From positions 88,501,632-88,565,631 of the forward strand of contig CM035407.1 of NCBI GenBank assembly GCA_020310875.1: DNA of 64,000 nt, in the 5' to 3' direction. The DNA is from Ceratopteris richardii (Eukaryota > Streptophyta > Polypodiopsida > Polypodiales > Pteridaceae). A model generated the notes under the pieces. That model saw only the letters and a list, made by a program, of their open reading frames with translations, was not told where the DNA came from and did no database searches. This document shows, in pieces, positions 1-12,180 of the stretch. A program made the position numbers and the translations under genes. Numbering within the stretch: the stretch's first letter is position 1; each line of letters starts with the position of its first letter.

Positions 1-2540
1 ACGCTTTGGAAAAGCATTTTGAAAACACAACCAAGTCAAGGAAGTCATCACTTTTGGCTGAGTTCACAACTTTCAAGAAGAAGAGCTCACAATCAATTTC
101 TGATTATGTGGCAAGAATGAAGGATATTGCAGATAGCTTGGGAGCAGTAGATGAAGACATTGAAGAGGATAAGTTGGTAAGGCAAATACTTACAGGTCTG
201 AGAGGAAGTGGAAGCCTTTTATATTGTCCATAGAATTGTCATTAGATCACTTTACTCCCGATCTTAATCAATGGCTAGGACACATGCTAACTTTTGAGCA
301 GGACATTAAGGGAGACAATGATAGGAGTGCAAGTCAAGCTATGTACTCCAAGGACAAGAAAAAGAATGGTGGAGAGAAGCAGTCAATTGATGATGAAGGA
401 ACTTCAAATCAAGCTAACTTTACAAAAGGAAAAATGAACTTCAGAGGTAAAGGAAGAGGAGGTAAGAACAAAGATAATACTAAAGCTTGTTGGATTTGTG
501 GCAGAACCAATCATTTGGCAAATGATTGTTGGTATAACAATCAAAATGGTGGAAGCAATAATCAAAGTTTTAATCAAAGAGGTAGAGGAGGAAGAAATCA
601 AAGAGGCAATTTCAGAGGAAGAGGTGGTAGGACATCATATGCTAGAGGAGGTGGAAGAAGCTTTCAACCTCAGTCCTACAACAACAATTATTAGAATTAT
701 GCATCAGATCAGAAGGATGACATGACTCTTATCTTGAATGCAACTCATGAGGCAGTAGGAGAAGATCAAAGGGTGTTTTATATTAACTCGGGATGTAGCA
801 ATCATACAAGTGTTAATATATCCTTGATGACTGACATGGAAGCAAAGGTGAATGGACATACAGTTCAAACAGGTGACAATACCAAGCATAAAGTGGAGAG
901 CATTGGATCTGTGAAGACAAGGAGTGGAAGTACACTTTTGAGCAAGGTACTTTATGTTCCCACTATTCCTAAGAATTTGATAAGTGTAGGACAAATTGTG
1001 GAGAAAGGATATGAAGTCAGATTCACAAATGATGGTGTTTATGTGCAAGATCCAAATAAGGGATATAGAAAAATCATTGCATGTAAAAAGGAAGGAAGGT
1101 TGTTTACTCTCAAAGTCCAAGGTAATGTGGGACATGCTTTATTTACCTATGGAAGTCAAAAGATGTCTGAGTTAGACCTATGGCATGAAAGGCTAGGTCA
1201 TTTCAATGAGAGAGCCATAATAAAGGAAATGTCAAGGAATGATGTAGTGCTTGGTTTGCCAAATGTTGAAGGGCAACACATGGTGTACAAGTGTGAAGCT
1301 TGTCAATTAGGTAAAGCACACAAAAGTTCTTACAAAAAATCAGGATACAAATATTCAAACATGCTTGAGTTAGTTCATATAGATGTGTGGTGTCCTTCAA
1401 GGGACTATAGCATAAATGGATCCTGATATTATGTATTGTTTGTTGATGATGCAACCAGATGGATTACTTTATATGTAATCAAAGATAAATCAGAAGTGTT
1501 CAAGACATTCAAGCATTATCATGCTTATGCAGAAAGGATGATAGGACAAAAACTCAAGAGGTTGAGATCAGATGGAGGGGGAGAGTATTTTTCCAAAGAT
1601 TTTGATGATTATTTGTGGAATGCACGTATAAAAAGAGAAGTAACTTGCAAGTACTCCCCTCAACAAAATGGGGTTGTAGAAAGAAGAAATAGAACTTTTG
1701 TAGAGTTTGCAAGAGCAATGATGAAGGAAAAGAATTGTCCAAACTACTTATGGGCAGAAGCCATCAACACTGCAACATATCTTGTGAATAGATTACCTTG
1801 TAAAGCTTTGGATGGAAGAACTCCTTATGAAGCATGGTGGGGTAAGAAACCTACTCTTGATCACTGTAAGGTATTTGGATGTTTATCATATGCTTATGTT
1901 GCTTCACAATTGAGACATAAGCTGGAACGCAAAGAAGAAAAGTATGTGTTTATTGGGTATGATGATAGACACATGGGTTACAGATTGTGGAGTCCATCTA
2001 CAAAGCAATTTATTGTTACCAAAGATGTTACATTTGATGAGCAAAGCACGTGGTATACAGGGTCACCAAATGATTATGTAGATGACAAAGAAATACAAAG
2101 AAAAAGGAAGACAAAAGTGAGAGAAAGAAAAGAGCCTATCAGGTATAGCTATGACACATCTTTCTTAACAACAAAACATTATGCTTACATTGTGAAGACT
2201 GAAGAGGATCCAATCACATATGAAGAAGCTAAAGGTAAACAGAATTGGGAGAAGGCAATGCAAGAAGAGTATGATGCTCTACTTGAAAATGAAACATGGG
2301 AATTGGTGCCAAGGCCAAAGAATCAAAAGGTCATTGGATGTAAGTGGGTGTATAAAACAAAAAGGTTTGCAGATGGTAAAGTGACTAGATACAAGGCTAG
2401 ACGTGGTCAAAGGTTATGCCTGAAACTTATGGGGTAGATTATGATGAAACCTTTAGTCCTGTTGCTAAGATGTCTACAATTAGATCATTGATTGCTATTG
2501 CTGCTTGTAAAGGATGGAAGTTATCACACATAGATGTGAA
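1..2540 (+). mobile_element. Ty1/copia family A, copy A1, left part
   Basis: This is the left part of a copia polyprotein remnant cut by the window edge. In order it shows the end of gag with a CCHC zinc knuckle (CWICGRTNHLANDC), an Arg/Gly-rich tail, a protease core (the DSGCSNH type elsewhere in the family), the integrase zinc-binding region and core (PQQNGV), and the first part of RT (CKWVYKTKRFADGK). The order PR-INT-RT marks it as copia, not Gypsy. It is broken, with several breaks, and its RT region is split at 2540 by element C. The rest continues at 7863. The family looks related to the Tork/Tnt1-type lineages, but that placement is inference. Confidence 0.93.
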
Positions 2541-3117
2541 TGTTAGAGTATGATCAATGTCTACCCCTCATGATTGTATGCACATTTTGTAAGGCCCCCT
2601 TTATGAGGAGAAGCCAAGCATGCATTACCCAATTGATGGGAATCCCAACTTGAATGTTGGATGAAGGTCATATTAGACCTGGTGGGGGTCCGGGGGCAAC
2701 GCCCCCGGCGCGACGGTAAAGGGAATATTCCATGGAATATTCCCTGTCGGAGTCAGAAATCATTTATATTTGTTAGGTCGGTTCAACCAGTCTAAGCCGT
2801 GTATGGCAATTACGCGGGCGGTGGCCGCCCACGCTCTACCGCCCATGTATAGCCGTCCATGGCAGGCCACCCATGATCCTATATATACATGACTTCTGCA
2901 CTACCTAAGACACCGAGTTGAGCCAGCATACCTCTACCTTGTATCTCCCTATCTAGAGTTGTCTAGATCACCATTTAAGCTCTACCTTGAGAGCGCACGG
3001 GTGGACAACGCCATCATCTTTGTACTTGCTGCTAGTAGAAAATTGTTGAGATTCTCCTATATCTGTTATCTTCTCTGCTATTGCTCATGTGTTATATTGC
3101 GTAACTATTGTCTTACA
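2541..3117 (+). repeat. 5' LTR of C (577 bp)
   Basis: It starts TGTTAGAGTATG and ends GTCTTACA, immediately before the primer-binding site. It matches the LTR at 7312-7862 almost exactly except in a block at about 2676-2743, where this copy has GC-rich sequence with two perfect inverted repeats. A TATATATACATGA box lies about 240 bp before its end and is a plausible promoter. Confidence 0.95.
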
Positions 3118-3129
3118 TGGTATCAGAGC
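3118..3129 (+). other. Primer-binding site of C
   Basis: TGGTATCAGAGC directly abuts the 5' LTR. It is the standard copia primer site, complementary to the 3' end of plant initiator methionine tRNA, and it fixes the LTR boundary and the + orientation. Confidence 0.95.
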
Positions 3130-3212
3130 TGTAAGGTTCGAATAGCTTGAGAAGTATCATTATTTTAGCCTACTAGCAGACTAGAATATCAGTAGATTAT
3201 TCGAGTGATTAC

Positions 3213-6200
3213 ATGATGGCTTCATCATCGAACAGTAGTCTTGGTGCTTCAGCTAATGTTAATGCTGCACCTATTCGAATTCGTCCACCTGCATTCACTG
3301 AAGGGAAGCTGGATGGAACCAACTATACACTCTGGAAGTTCAAAATTTCTGCAATTTTGGACTCTTATGAATTACTTGACACTGTCATGGGACCGATGGG
3401 ATTGGATCCAGAGCCTATACCAGTTGAAGATCCAGCAAATTCAAGATTGATGATTCAGCCAGATCCAGATCTTCTACGAGCTTGGAAGAGGCGAAATGCT
3501 GATGCATTATGTGCGATTGTCACTAGTGTAAGTGATTCTGTGCTTACTTTAGTTCAACATACTACTAAAGCACATGAGGCTTGGGGCATATTGGCTCGAC
3601 AATATGAGACCAAGAACCACACTAGGATACAGAATTTAGAAAATCAGTTGGCAAATGAAAAACATTCTGATTCTGAAAAGGCTGAAGATTTTATCAAACG
3701 GATAAAGCATCTTCAAGATCAATTGGCTGCAGTTGGTGTTGTTATAACACCAGAAGAGCTGGCTCGAAGATCTGTACGTGTTCTTCCAGCAAAGTATGAT
3801 GGATTAGTAACAGCCCTTAACACTCAGGTAAGGCCAACTCCTCTTACATTTGAAGAGTTTTGTGCCATGCTTTTAGAAGAAGAGATGCGGCTGAAGAATC
3901 GGCAAAGTACAACTGATGCTGCATTCTCAGCAAATGCAAAAGGTAAAGGCTCTTCAGAGGGATCAAAGAAGAAGCCAAAGAAGAAAAAGTTCACAGGAAG
4001 TTGCTTCTATTGTGAAAAGAAAGGCCATGCCATCAAGGATTGCAGAAAGAAGCAAGCTGATGAACGGAATGGGACTGTAAAATCATCATGGAAAAATAAA
4101 GAGTCTGCAAACAACACAGAGCTGGAACTTTGGGTAGCTATTGAAGAGGTATGTTCATCTGCTCAAGCTCGTGTTGATGAGCCATGGATTTTAGATAGTG
4201 GAGCTTCTCGCCATATGACTAGTAAAAAGGATTGGTATAGTTCCCTAGTGCCTCTGCGGGAATCCATCAATGTAGTGGTGGGAAATGACTCCAAGTGTCC
4301 AGCTGAAGGAACTGGAACCATCTCTTTTATCACTTCTCCAGGTGTTGAGAAAAAGTTATCCGATGTTCTCTATGTACCTACACTCAAAAGAAATTTGTTG
4401 TCAGTTTCTGCAATAACAGATCGTGGACTCGAAGTTCACTTCAATAAGAGTGGTGCGGAAATCATGGATTCATCAGGTAATGTTGTAGGTAAAGGCACAC
4501 GACGGGATAACTTGTATGAGTTAAGTGCTTTAACTGCTACAGAAGATAAAGATGTAAGCAGGTTATGGCACCAACGATTTGGGTATCTCGGATTTGCAGT
4601 TTTGAAGGAGATGCAACGAACAGGGATGGTTGCTCATTTGCCTGCATTTTCAGAGTTGCAGGAACCTTGTGAAGCTTGTATGATGGGCAAGCAACAACGA
4701 AAGGCATTTCCAAGAGAGACCAGCAATCGATCTCAAGCTCCTCTAGAGTTGGTACATGCTGATCTCTGCGGTAAAATGTCTACACCTGCTTTAGGAGGAT
4801 CTTTCTACTTCTTGCTGTTAGTCGACGATTATAGTAGAAAGATGTGGGTTTATTTCATTCGAGAGAAGGCTGATGCTTTTGAAAAATTTAAAGCATGGCA
4901 TAAGTATGTAGAAAGTGAATTAGGAAGGAAACTGAAGAAATTTAGAACAGATAGAGGAGGTGAATTCTTGTCAACAGAATTCAACAATTACTGTAAGGAG
5001 CATGGTGTGAAAAGGCAACTTACCACAGCTCATACACCTCAACAAAATGGCGTTGTTGAGCGCAGGAATAGGACAGTAGTTGAAATGGCACGTTGTATGT
5101 TAAAGGCTCAAGACATGCCTGATTCATTCTGGGCAGAAGCAGTCAATACAGCAGTCTACATCCTCAATCGAAGCTACACAAAAGCTCTGAAGGGGATGAC
5201 TCCTCAAGAAGCATATTCTGGTAAAAAGCCTTCAGTTTTGCATTTCAGAATTTTTGGTTGTTTCTGTTATGCACATATTCCTGATTCAACAAGATCAAAG
5301 TTGGATTCAAAAAGCAAAAAGTGTGTCTTCCTAGGATATAGTGAAGAGTCTAAAGCATACAGGTTATGGGATCCTGAGGCAAGGAAGATTTTTGTCAGCC
5401 AAGATGTGGTGTTTGATGAACGACCACACTTAGTAGAAGATAAAGGTAAATCTACTATCTCATCAAACGGAGAAATATCTCACCTTGTGCCTATCAAAAG
5501 ACAGGTTAAAGTTGAGGAGGAGGAAACATCTGATGGAGAAATTTCCTCAATAAAAAGCCAACCAATTGTAGCTGCACAGCGTAAGCCACTACCGAAGTGG
5601 GCACAACAGCTCTTTGATGATCACAATCCACATGTAGATGCACCAGAATCATCATCGGATGGATTACGAAGATCAAAGAGAATAGAGGAGCAAAGAAGAG
5701 CCTCAGAACACATTGTTAACATGGCTCTAATGGCAGATATCATGGGTTCGATAAAGGAACCTACCACCATTGAAGAAGCCATTGATGATCCAGATTGGAG
5801 AGCGGCAATGCAGTCTGAGTATGATAGTATACTCAAAAATGATACATGGGATCTAGTCGACTTGCCGCCAAAGAAGAAGGTAATAGGTACTAAATGGATT
5901 TGGAAAGCTAAGTATAAAGCTGATGGAACATTAGAAAAGTATAAGGCACGATTAGTTGCACAGGGTTTTTCACAGATTGAAGGATTTGATGTTCAAGAAA
6001 CTTTTGCACCAACAGCACGCATGACAACTATTCGGACGGTACTTGCAGTAGCTGCACAAAAGTCTTGGCCTATTTTCCAGATGGATGTCAAATCTGCATT
6101 TTTGAATGGTCACCTCAAGGAGGAGGTATATGTATCTCAACCACCAGGTTTTGAGGTGCCCAATTCAGAAAATAAAGTTTGCAGGTTGAAGAAAGCTTTG

Positions 6201-7283
6201 TATGGACTTAAGCAAGCTCCACGGGCTTGGTACCAACGAATTGATCATTTTTTCAAAAATATGGGTTTTGAAAGAAGTACTTCTGATGCTAACTTGTATG
6301 TAACGAAAAGGGATAGCAAGCTAGTTGTTGTCATTGTATATGTAGATGATTTGATCATTACAGGAGATCATCAGGAACTCATCAATCAAACTCGGATCAG
6401 CTTGGGAACTGAGTTTGAAATGACAGACTTAGGTCTACTCCATTTTTGTCTGGGAATTGAAGTATGGCAAAGGAAGGATGGCATTTTCATCTCACAACAA
6501 AAATATTCCAAAGAAATTCTCAAGGCATTTGGAATGATGGACTGCAAACCAACTAGCACACCTATGGAGGTAAATCATAAGCTATCTATGGATGATAACA
6601 TGCCTGATGTAGATGCTAAGAAGTATAGGAAGCTCGTTGGAAGTCTTATTTTTTTGTGCAACACTAGACCAGACATTTGCTATGTTGTTGGAGTGTTAAG
6701 CAGGTTTTCCAACAAACGTAAGGAGAGTCACTGGAATGCTGGAATGCGAATTCTAAGGTACATTGCAGGAACCTTGGATTTTGGTATTTTGTATACCACA
6801 GGTGATACACTCCAAGGATATTGTGATTCAGATTGGGCTGGAGATTGTGATTCTAGAAAATCAGTTTCTGGATATTGTTTCTCACTTGGTTCAGGAATAT
6901 TTTCTTGGGTAAGTAGGAAGCAACCAACTCTCGCACTCTCCTCCACTGAAGCAGAGTACAAAGCAGCTTGTTTTGCTTCTTGTGAGGCAGTCTGGTTAAG
7001 GAGAATTCTTGCAGATATAGGCTTTCCATCAAATATGCCAATTGTACTCAAGTGTGATAATCAAAGTTGTATGGCTATTGCAAAGAACCCAGTATTTCAT
7101 GCTCGCACCAAGCACATAGAAGTACAGTACCATTACATTCGTGAGCTAATTGAAGATGAAATTGTGGAGCTAGAATATTGCCCAACAGAGGCAAATTGTG
7201 CTGACATATTCACTAAAGCACTTGGAAGAGAGCAGCTCAACAAGCATCTTCAACAGATGGGCATAGGACCGAGACCTACTTGA
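3213..7283 (+). CDS. Gag-pol polyprotein of copia element C (1356 aa)
   Basis: One uninterrupted frame encodes the whole polyprotein. A gag region (residues 1 to about 260, containing [12 protein letters not shown]) is followed by a CCHC knuckle at about 264-277 ([14 protein letters not shown]), the aspartic protease site DSGAS near 328, the integrase zinc-binding region from about 453, the integrase core ending near [15 protein letters not shown] with YVDD at about 1043-1046, and RNase H with SDWAGD and SSTEAEYKA. It ends just before the polypurine tract. The products would form a virus-like particle, copy the RNA and integrate the DNA. Length and domain order are those of a normal plant copia element. 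The first ATG (MMASSS) is taken as the start; the second codon is an equally good choice. Confidence 0.95.
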   Translation: MMASSSNSSLGASANVNAAPIRIRPPAFTEGKLDGTNYTLWKFKISAILDSYELLDTVMGPMGLDPEPIPVEDPANSRLMIQPDPDLLRAWKRRNADALCAIVTSVSDSVLTLVQHTTKAHEAWGILARQYETKNHTRIQNLENQLANEKHSDSEKAEDFIKRIKHLQDQLAAVGVVITPEELARRSVRVLPAKYDGLVTALNTQVRPTPLTFEEFCAMLLEEEMRLKNRQSTTDAAFSANAKGKGSSEGSKKKPKKKKFTGSCFYCEKKGHAIKDCRKKQADERNGTVKSSWKNKESANNTELELWVAIEEVCSSAQARVDEPWILDSGASRHMTSKKDWYSSLVPLRESINVVVGNDSKCPAEGTGTISFITSPGVEKKLSDVLYVPTLKRNLLSVSAITDRGLEVHFNKSGAEIMDSSGNVVGKGTRRDNLYELSALTATEDKDVSRLWHQRFGYLGFAVLKEMQRTGMVAHLPAFSELQEPCEACMMGKQQRKAFPRETSNRSQAPLELVHADLCGKMSTPALGGSFYFLLLVDDYSRKMWVYFIREKADAFEKFKAWHKYVESELGRKLKKFRTDRGGEFLSTEFNNYCKEHGVKRQLTTAHTPQQNGVVERRNRTVVEMARCMLKAQDMPDSFWAEAVNTAVYILNRSYTKALKGMTPQEAYSGKKPSVLHFRIFGCFCYAHIPDSTRSKLDSKSKKCVFLGYSEESKAYRLWDPEARKIFVSQDVVFDERPHLVEDKGKSTISSNGEISHLVPIKRQVKVEEEETSDGEISSIKSQPIVAAQRKPLPKWAQQLFDDHNPHVDAPESSSDGLRRSKRIEEQRRASEHIVNMALMADIMGSIKEPTTIEEAIDDPDWRAAMQSEYDSILKNDTWDLVDLPPKKKVIGTKWIWKAKYKADGTLEKYKARLVAQGFSQIEGFDVQETFAPTARMTTIRTVLAVAAQKSWPIFQMDVKSAFLNGHLKEEVYVSQPPGFEVPNSENKVCRLKKALYGLKQAPRAWYQRIDHFFKNMGFERSTSDANLYVTKRDSKLVVVIVYVDDLIITGDHQELINQTRISLGTEFEMTDLGLLHFCLGIEVWQRKDGIFISQQKYSKEILKAFGMMDCKPTSTPMEVNHKLSMDDNMPDVDAKKYRKLVGSLIFLCNTRPDICYVVGVLSRFSNKRKESHWNAGMRILRYIAGTLDFGILYTTGDTLQGYCDSDWAGDCDSRKSVSGYCFSLGSGIFSWVSRKQPTLALSSTEAEYKAACFASCEAVWLRRILADIGFPSNMPIVLKCDNQSCMAIAKNPVFHARTKHIEVQYHYIRELIEDEIVELEYCPTEANCADIFTKALGREQLNKHLQQMGIGPRPT

Positions 7284-7302
7284 TTTATCATCGGTAAACA
7301 TT

Positions 7303-7311
7303 GAGGGGGGG
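7303..7311 (+). other. Polypurine tract of C
   Basis: The run GAGGGGGGG lies immediately before the 3' LTR. It is where plus-strand DNA synthesis is primed in this family. Confidence 0.88.
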
Positions 7312-7862
7312 TGTTAGAGTATGATCAATGTCTACCCCTCATGATTGTATGCACATTTTGTAAGGCCCCCTTTATGAGGAGAAGCCAAGCATGCATTACC
7401 CAATTGATGGGAATCCCAACTTGAATGTTGGATGAAGGTCATATTGGACCATGTAAGATATTATAAGGAAAGGGAGTTATCAGGGTCCCTGTCGGAGTCA
7501 GAAATCATTTATATTTGTTAGGTCGGTTCAACCAGTCTAAGCCGTGTATGGCAATTACGCGGGCGGTGGCCGCCCATGCTCTACCGCCCATGTATAGCCG
7601 TCCATGGCAGGCCACCCATGATCCTATATATACATGACTTCTGCACTACCTAAGACACCGAGTTGAGCCAGCATACCTCTACCTTGTATCTCCCTATCTA
7701 GAGTTGTCTAGATCACCATTTAAGCTCTACCTTGAGAGCGCACGGGTGGACAACGCCATCATCTTTGTACTTGCTGCTAGTAGAAAATTGTTGAGATTCT
7801 CCTATATCTGTTATCTTCTCTGCTATTGCTCCTGTGTTATATTGCGTAACTATTGTCTTACA
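7312..7862 (+). repeat. 3' LTR of C (551 bp)
   Basis: It pairs with 2541-3117. It has the same ends (TGTTAG...TTACA) and only three scattered substitutions, but a different, AT-richer block of about 40 bp at about 7447-7490. It is followed by the GTGAA target duplicate and then by A1's RT sequence. Confidence 0.95.
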
Positions 7863-8852
7863 GTGAAGAATGCATTTCCGAATGGATACGTTGCAGATGA
7901 AGTGTACATGGAGCAACGAGAAGGTTTCATGGATTCAATTGGATCAGGTTATGTGTCCAAGCTCAAGGGAACTTTGTATGGGTTGAAGCAGGTCCCAAGA
8001 ACTTGGAATTATAGGCTTGTTAAGTTCTTGAATGAATGTGGATTTCAAGCATCAAAGGCAGATAGTAGCTTGCTAGTGAAGGCAAGTGAAAATGGATAGA
8101 TATACATGAGTATTTATGTTGATGATATTATTGTCACAGGTACAGTTGCTCAAGGAATCAATGAGCTTAAGAAACAAATAGAGAAGGAGTTTAAGATAAG
8201 TGATTTGGGAAACTTATCTTATTTCTTAGGAATGTAGATTGTGTATACTCAACATGGAGTATATGTTACACAAGAGAGGTACTTGAAGAATCTTCTGGTT
8301 AAATTTAACATGGAGGATTGCAGGCCTTCAAGCACACGATTGGAGGTAAATCATAAGTTGAGCAGGTATGGAGGTGAAGAATTCAATGACATGAAGAAAT
8401 ATCTGAGTTTGGTAGGTAGTTTAACCTATGCTACCTTGACAAGGCCAAATCTATCATATGCAATAGGTGTGTTATCAGAATTTATGCATTGTCCAAAGAA
8501 GACTCATTGGATTGCAGCTCAAAGGGTACTCAGATTTATCAAAGGAACCCTAAATGAAGCCTTGTATTATGGATTTACTTCTGATACAAGAATCAAAGTG
8601 TTTAGTGATGCAGATTCGGCAGGTGATTCAGATGATAGAAGGTCTACTCATGGGTATCTCTGTTATATTGGAGATAAATTAGTTTCTTGGTGCTCAAAGA
8701 AGCAACATATAGTTGCTTTGTCATCCACAGAAGCTAAGTATAAAGGAATGGTAGAGGCTGCAAAGGAAGTGATATGGTTAAAGATCTTGTTCAAGACTTT
8801 TGGAACTGATCAGAGTACTCCAATTATTTTTGAAGATAATATGAGTTCGTTG
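7863..8852 (+). mobile_element. Family A, copy A1, right part (RT-RNase H)
   Basis: A1 continues after the C insertion, with the RT region containing LYGLKQ, the YVDD-type region and RNase H with SSTEAKYKG. The match to other A copies stops near 8852 inside the RNase H region. From there the sequence matches the gag end of another A copy, so two copies abut. The piece is broken. Confidence 0.9.
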
Positions 8853-11800
8853 CAATAATCAGAGTTTTAATCAAAGAGGTAGAGGAGGCAGAAACCAAAG
8901 AGGCAATTTCAGAGGAAGAGGTGGTAGGACATCATAGCTAGAGGAGGTGGAAGAAGCTTTCAACCTCAGTCCTACAACAACAATTATTATAATTATGCAT
9001 CAGATCAGAAGGATGACATGACTCTTATCTTGAATGCAACTCATGAGGGAGTAGGAGAAGATCAAAGGGTGTTTTATATTGACTCAGGATGTAGCAATCA
9101 TCTGAGTGGTAATATATCCTTGATGACTGACATAGAAGCAAAGGTGAATGGACATACAGTTCAAACAGGTGACAATACCAAACATAAAGTGGAGAGCATT
9201 GGATCAGTGAAGACAAAGAGTGGAAGTACACTTTTGAGCAAGGTACTTTATGTTCCTACTATTCCTAAAAATCTGATAAGTGTAGGACAAATTGTGGAGA
9301 AAGGGTATGAAGTCAGATTCACAAATGATGGTGTTTATGTGCAAGATCCAAATAAGGGATATAGAAACATCATTGCACGTAAAAAGGAAGGAAGGTTGTT
9401 TACTCTCAAAGTCCAAGGTAATGTGGGACATGCTTTATTTACCTACGGAAGTTAAAAGATGTATGAGTTAGACCTATGGCATAAAAGGCTAAGTCATTTC
9501 AATGAGAGAGCCATAAAGGAAATGCCAAGGAATGATGTAGTGCTTGGTTTGCCAAATGTTGAAGGGCAAAACAAGGTGCACAAGTGTGAAGCTTGTCAAT
9601 TAGGTAAAGCACACAAAAGTTCTTACAACAAATCAGGATACAAATATTCAAACATGCTTGAGTTAGTTCATACAGATGTGTGGGGTCCTTCAAGGGACTA
9701 TAGCATAAATGGATCCAGATATTATGTATTGTTTGTTGATGATGCAACCAGATGGATTACTTTATATGTAATCAAGGATAAATCAGAAGTGTTCAAGACA
9801 TTCAAGCATTATCATGCTTATGCAGAAAGGATTACAGGACAAAAACTCAAGAGGTTAAGATCAGATGGAGGGGGAGAGTATTTTTCCAAAGATTTTGATG
9901 ATTATTTGTGGAATGCAGGTACAAAAAGAGAAATAACTTGCAGGTACTCCCCTCAACAAAATGGAGTTGCCGAAAGAAATACAACTCTTGTAGAGTTTGC
10001 AAGAGCAATGATGAAGGAAAAGAATTGTCCAAACTACTTATGGGCAGAAGCCATCAACACTACAACATACCTTGTGAATAGATTACCTTGTAAAGCTTTG
10101 GATGGAAGAACTCCTTATGAAGCATGGTGGGGTAAGAAACCTACTCTTGATCACTATAAGGTATTTGGATGTTTATCATATGCTTATGTTCCTTCACAAT
10201 TGAGACATAAGCTAGAACCCAAAGCAGAAAAGTATGTATTTATTGGGTATGATGATAGACACATGGGTTACAGATTGTGGAGTCCATCAACAAAGCAATT
10301 TATTGTTACCAAAGATGCTACATTTGATGAGCAAAGCACATGGTATACTGGGTCAACAAATGATTATGCAGATGAGAAAGAAATACAAAGAAAACGGAAG
10401 ACAAAAGTAAGTGTGTATGAAGAAGATATTGATGATGTTGATTGTAAAAGTAAATTGCAGGATAATGTTGGAGATGGGCCAAGATTTGATCCAGAATCAA
10501 ATGTGGCTGAGACTTTAAGAAGTGTAGAGGTCAGTGGATCCTTGAGATAAAGAAAAGAGCCAATCAGGTATAGCTATGACACATCTTTCTTAACAACAAA
10601 AGATTGTGCTTACATTGTGAAGACAAAAGAGGATCCAATCACATATGAAGAAGCTAAAGGTAAAAAAAATTGGGAGAAGGCAATGCAAAAAGAGTATGAT
10701 GCTCTACTTGAAAATGAAACATGGGAATTGGTGCCAAGACCAAAGAATCAGAAGGTCATTGGATGTAAGTGGGTGTATAAAACAAAAAGGTTTGCAGATG
10801 GTAAAGTTTCTAGATACAAGGCTAGAATTGTGGTCAAAGGTTATACCCAAACTTATGGGGTAGATTATGATGAAACCTTTAGTCCCGTTCCGAAGATGTC
10901 TACAATCAGATCATTGATTGCTATTGCTGCTTGTAAAGGATGGAAGTTATCACAATTAGATGTGAAAAATGCATTTCTGAATGAATACATTGCAGATGAA
11001 GTGTACATGGAGAAACCAGAAGGTTTCATGGATTCAATTGGATCAGGTTATGTGTGCAAGCTCAAGAGAGATTTATATGGGTTGAAGCAGGCCCCAAGAG
11101 CTTGGAATTACAGGCTTCTTAAGTTTTGAATGAATGTGGATTTCAAGCATCAAAGGCAGATAGTAGTTTGCTAGTGAAGGCAAGTGAAAATGGATACATA
11201 TACATGTTTATTTATGTTGATATTATTGTCAGAGGTACAAATGCTCAAGGAATCAATGAGCTTAAGAAACAAATAGAGAAGGAGTTTAAGATAAGTGATT
11301 TGGGAAAGTTATATTATTTCTTAGGAATGCAGATTGTGTATACTCAACATGGAGTATATGTTACACAAGGGAGGTACTTGAAGAATCTTCTGGTCAAATT
11401 TAACATGGAGGATTGCAGGCCTTCAAGCACACCATTGGAGGTAAATCATAAGTTGAGCAGGTATGGAGGTGAAGAATTCAATGAGATGAAGAAATATCAG
11501 AGTTTGGTATGTAGTTTAATCTATGCTACCGTGAGAAGGCCAGATCTATCATATGTAGTAGGTGTGTTATCACAATTTATGCATTGTCCAAAGAAGACTC
11601 ATTGGATTGCAGTTCAAAGGGTACTCAGATATATCAAAGGAACCCTAAATGAAGGCTTGTATTATGCATTTACTTTTGATACAAGAATCAAAGTGTTTAG
11701 TGACGTAGATTGGGCAGGTGATTCAGATGATAGAAGGTCTACTCATGGGTATCTCTGTTATATTGGAGATAAATTAGTTTCTTGGTGCTCAAAGAAGCAA

Positions 11801-12180
11801 CATATAGTTGTTTTGTCATCCACAGAAGCTGAGTATAAAGGAATGGTAGAGGCTGCAAAGGAAGTGATATGGTTAAAGATCTTGTTGAAGAGTTCTGGAA
11901 CTAATCAGAGTACTCTAATTATTTTTGGAGATAATATGAGTTCATTGTATTTGGTAGCTAATCCTGTTTTTCATGCCAGGACTAAGAATATAGAGATTTA
12001 GTATCATTTCTTGAGGGAAAAGGTACTTGATAAAGGGATTGAAGTGATGTATACTTCAACAAAAGAACAAGTTGTAGATATGATGACAGAAACCTTGGAT
12101 GGACCTAAGCTATAAAGATTCAAAGAGATCGAAGGAGTGAAGAAGAATGGAATAATCATAATTATTGATTCAGGGGGAGC
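8853..12180 (+). mobile_element. Family A, copy A2 (gag end to RNase H)
   Basis: This is an A-family remnant that starts in the Arg/Gly-rich end of gag. It runs through protease (FYIDSGCSNH), integrase (LWHKRLSHFNE, then PQQNGV), RT (SQLDVKNAF) and RNase H to a purine-rich tract (CAGGGGGAGC) just before the LTR at 12181. It has no 5' LTR of its own because it abuts A1. It is broken, with about four or five breaks. Variants such as AATGAATACATTGC in RT and AACTAATCAG in RNase H are shared with A4 but not with A1, A3 or A5. Confidence 0.9.

Larger units (their letters stand above)
2541..7862 (+). mobile_element. Complete young Ty1/copia element C inserted in A1
   Basis: This is a 5.3 kb LTR retrotransposon with every expected part: two LTRs starting TGTTAG and ending TTACA, a primer-binding site directly after the 5' LTR, one long gag-pol frame, and a G-rich polypurine tract before the 3' LTR. 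The five bases GTGAA stand on both sides (2536-2540 and 7863-7867), the target duplication expected of integrase. Outside one swapped block the LTRs differ at only 3 places in about 510 bp, so insertion was recent. It looks whole with no breaks visible by eye. It is a different family from its host A1, sharing little beyond the conserved copia motifs. Confidence 0.97.

Noticed and set aside
3118-3129. Possible tRNA gene at the TGGTATCAGAGC sites
   Set aside because: Only the tRNA 3'-end complement is present, directly beside LTRs. No tRNA body or cloverleaf follows. These are primer sites.
2959-3150. Short frame inside the C LTR that repeats in the other LTR (near 7704)
   Set aside because: It occurs in both LTRs because the LTRs are copies. 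It reads out of the LTR into different sequence on each side, so it is not a gene.
9204-9431. Minus-strand frame of about 75 codons recurring at the same place in several A copies (also near 14511, 19694, 24735)
   Set aside because: It lies antisense to the conserved protease/integrase coding sequence, so its recurrence simply follows from the repeats. It has no domain, and its conservation is explained by the + strand.
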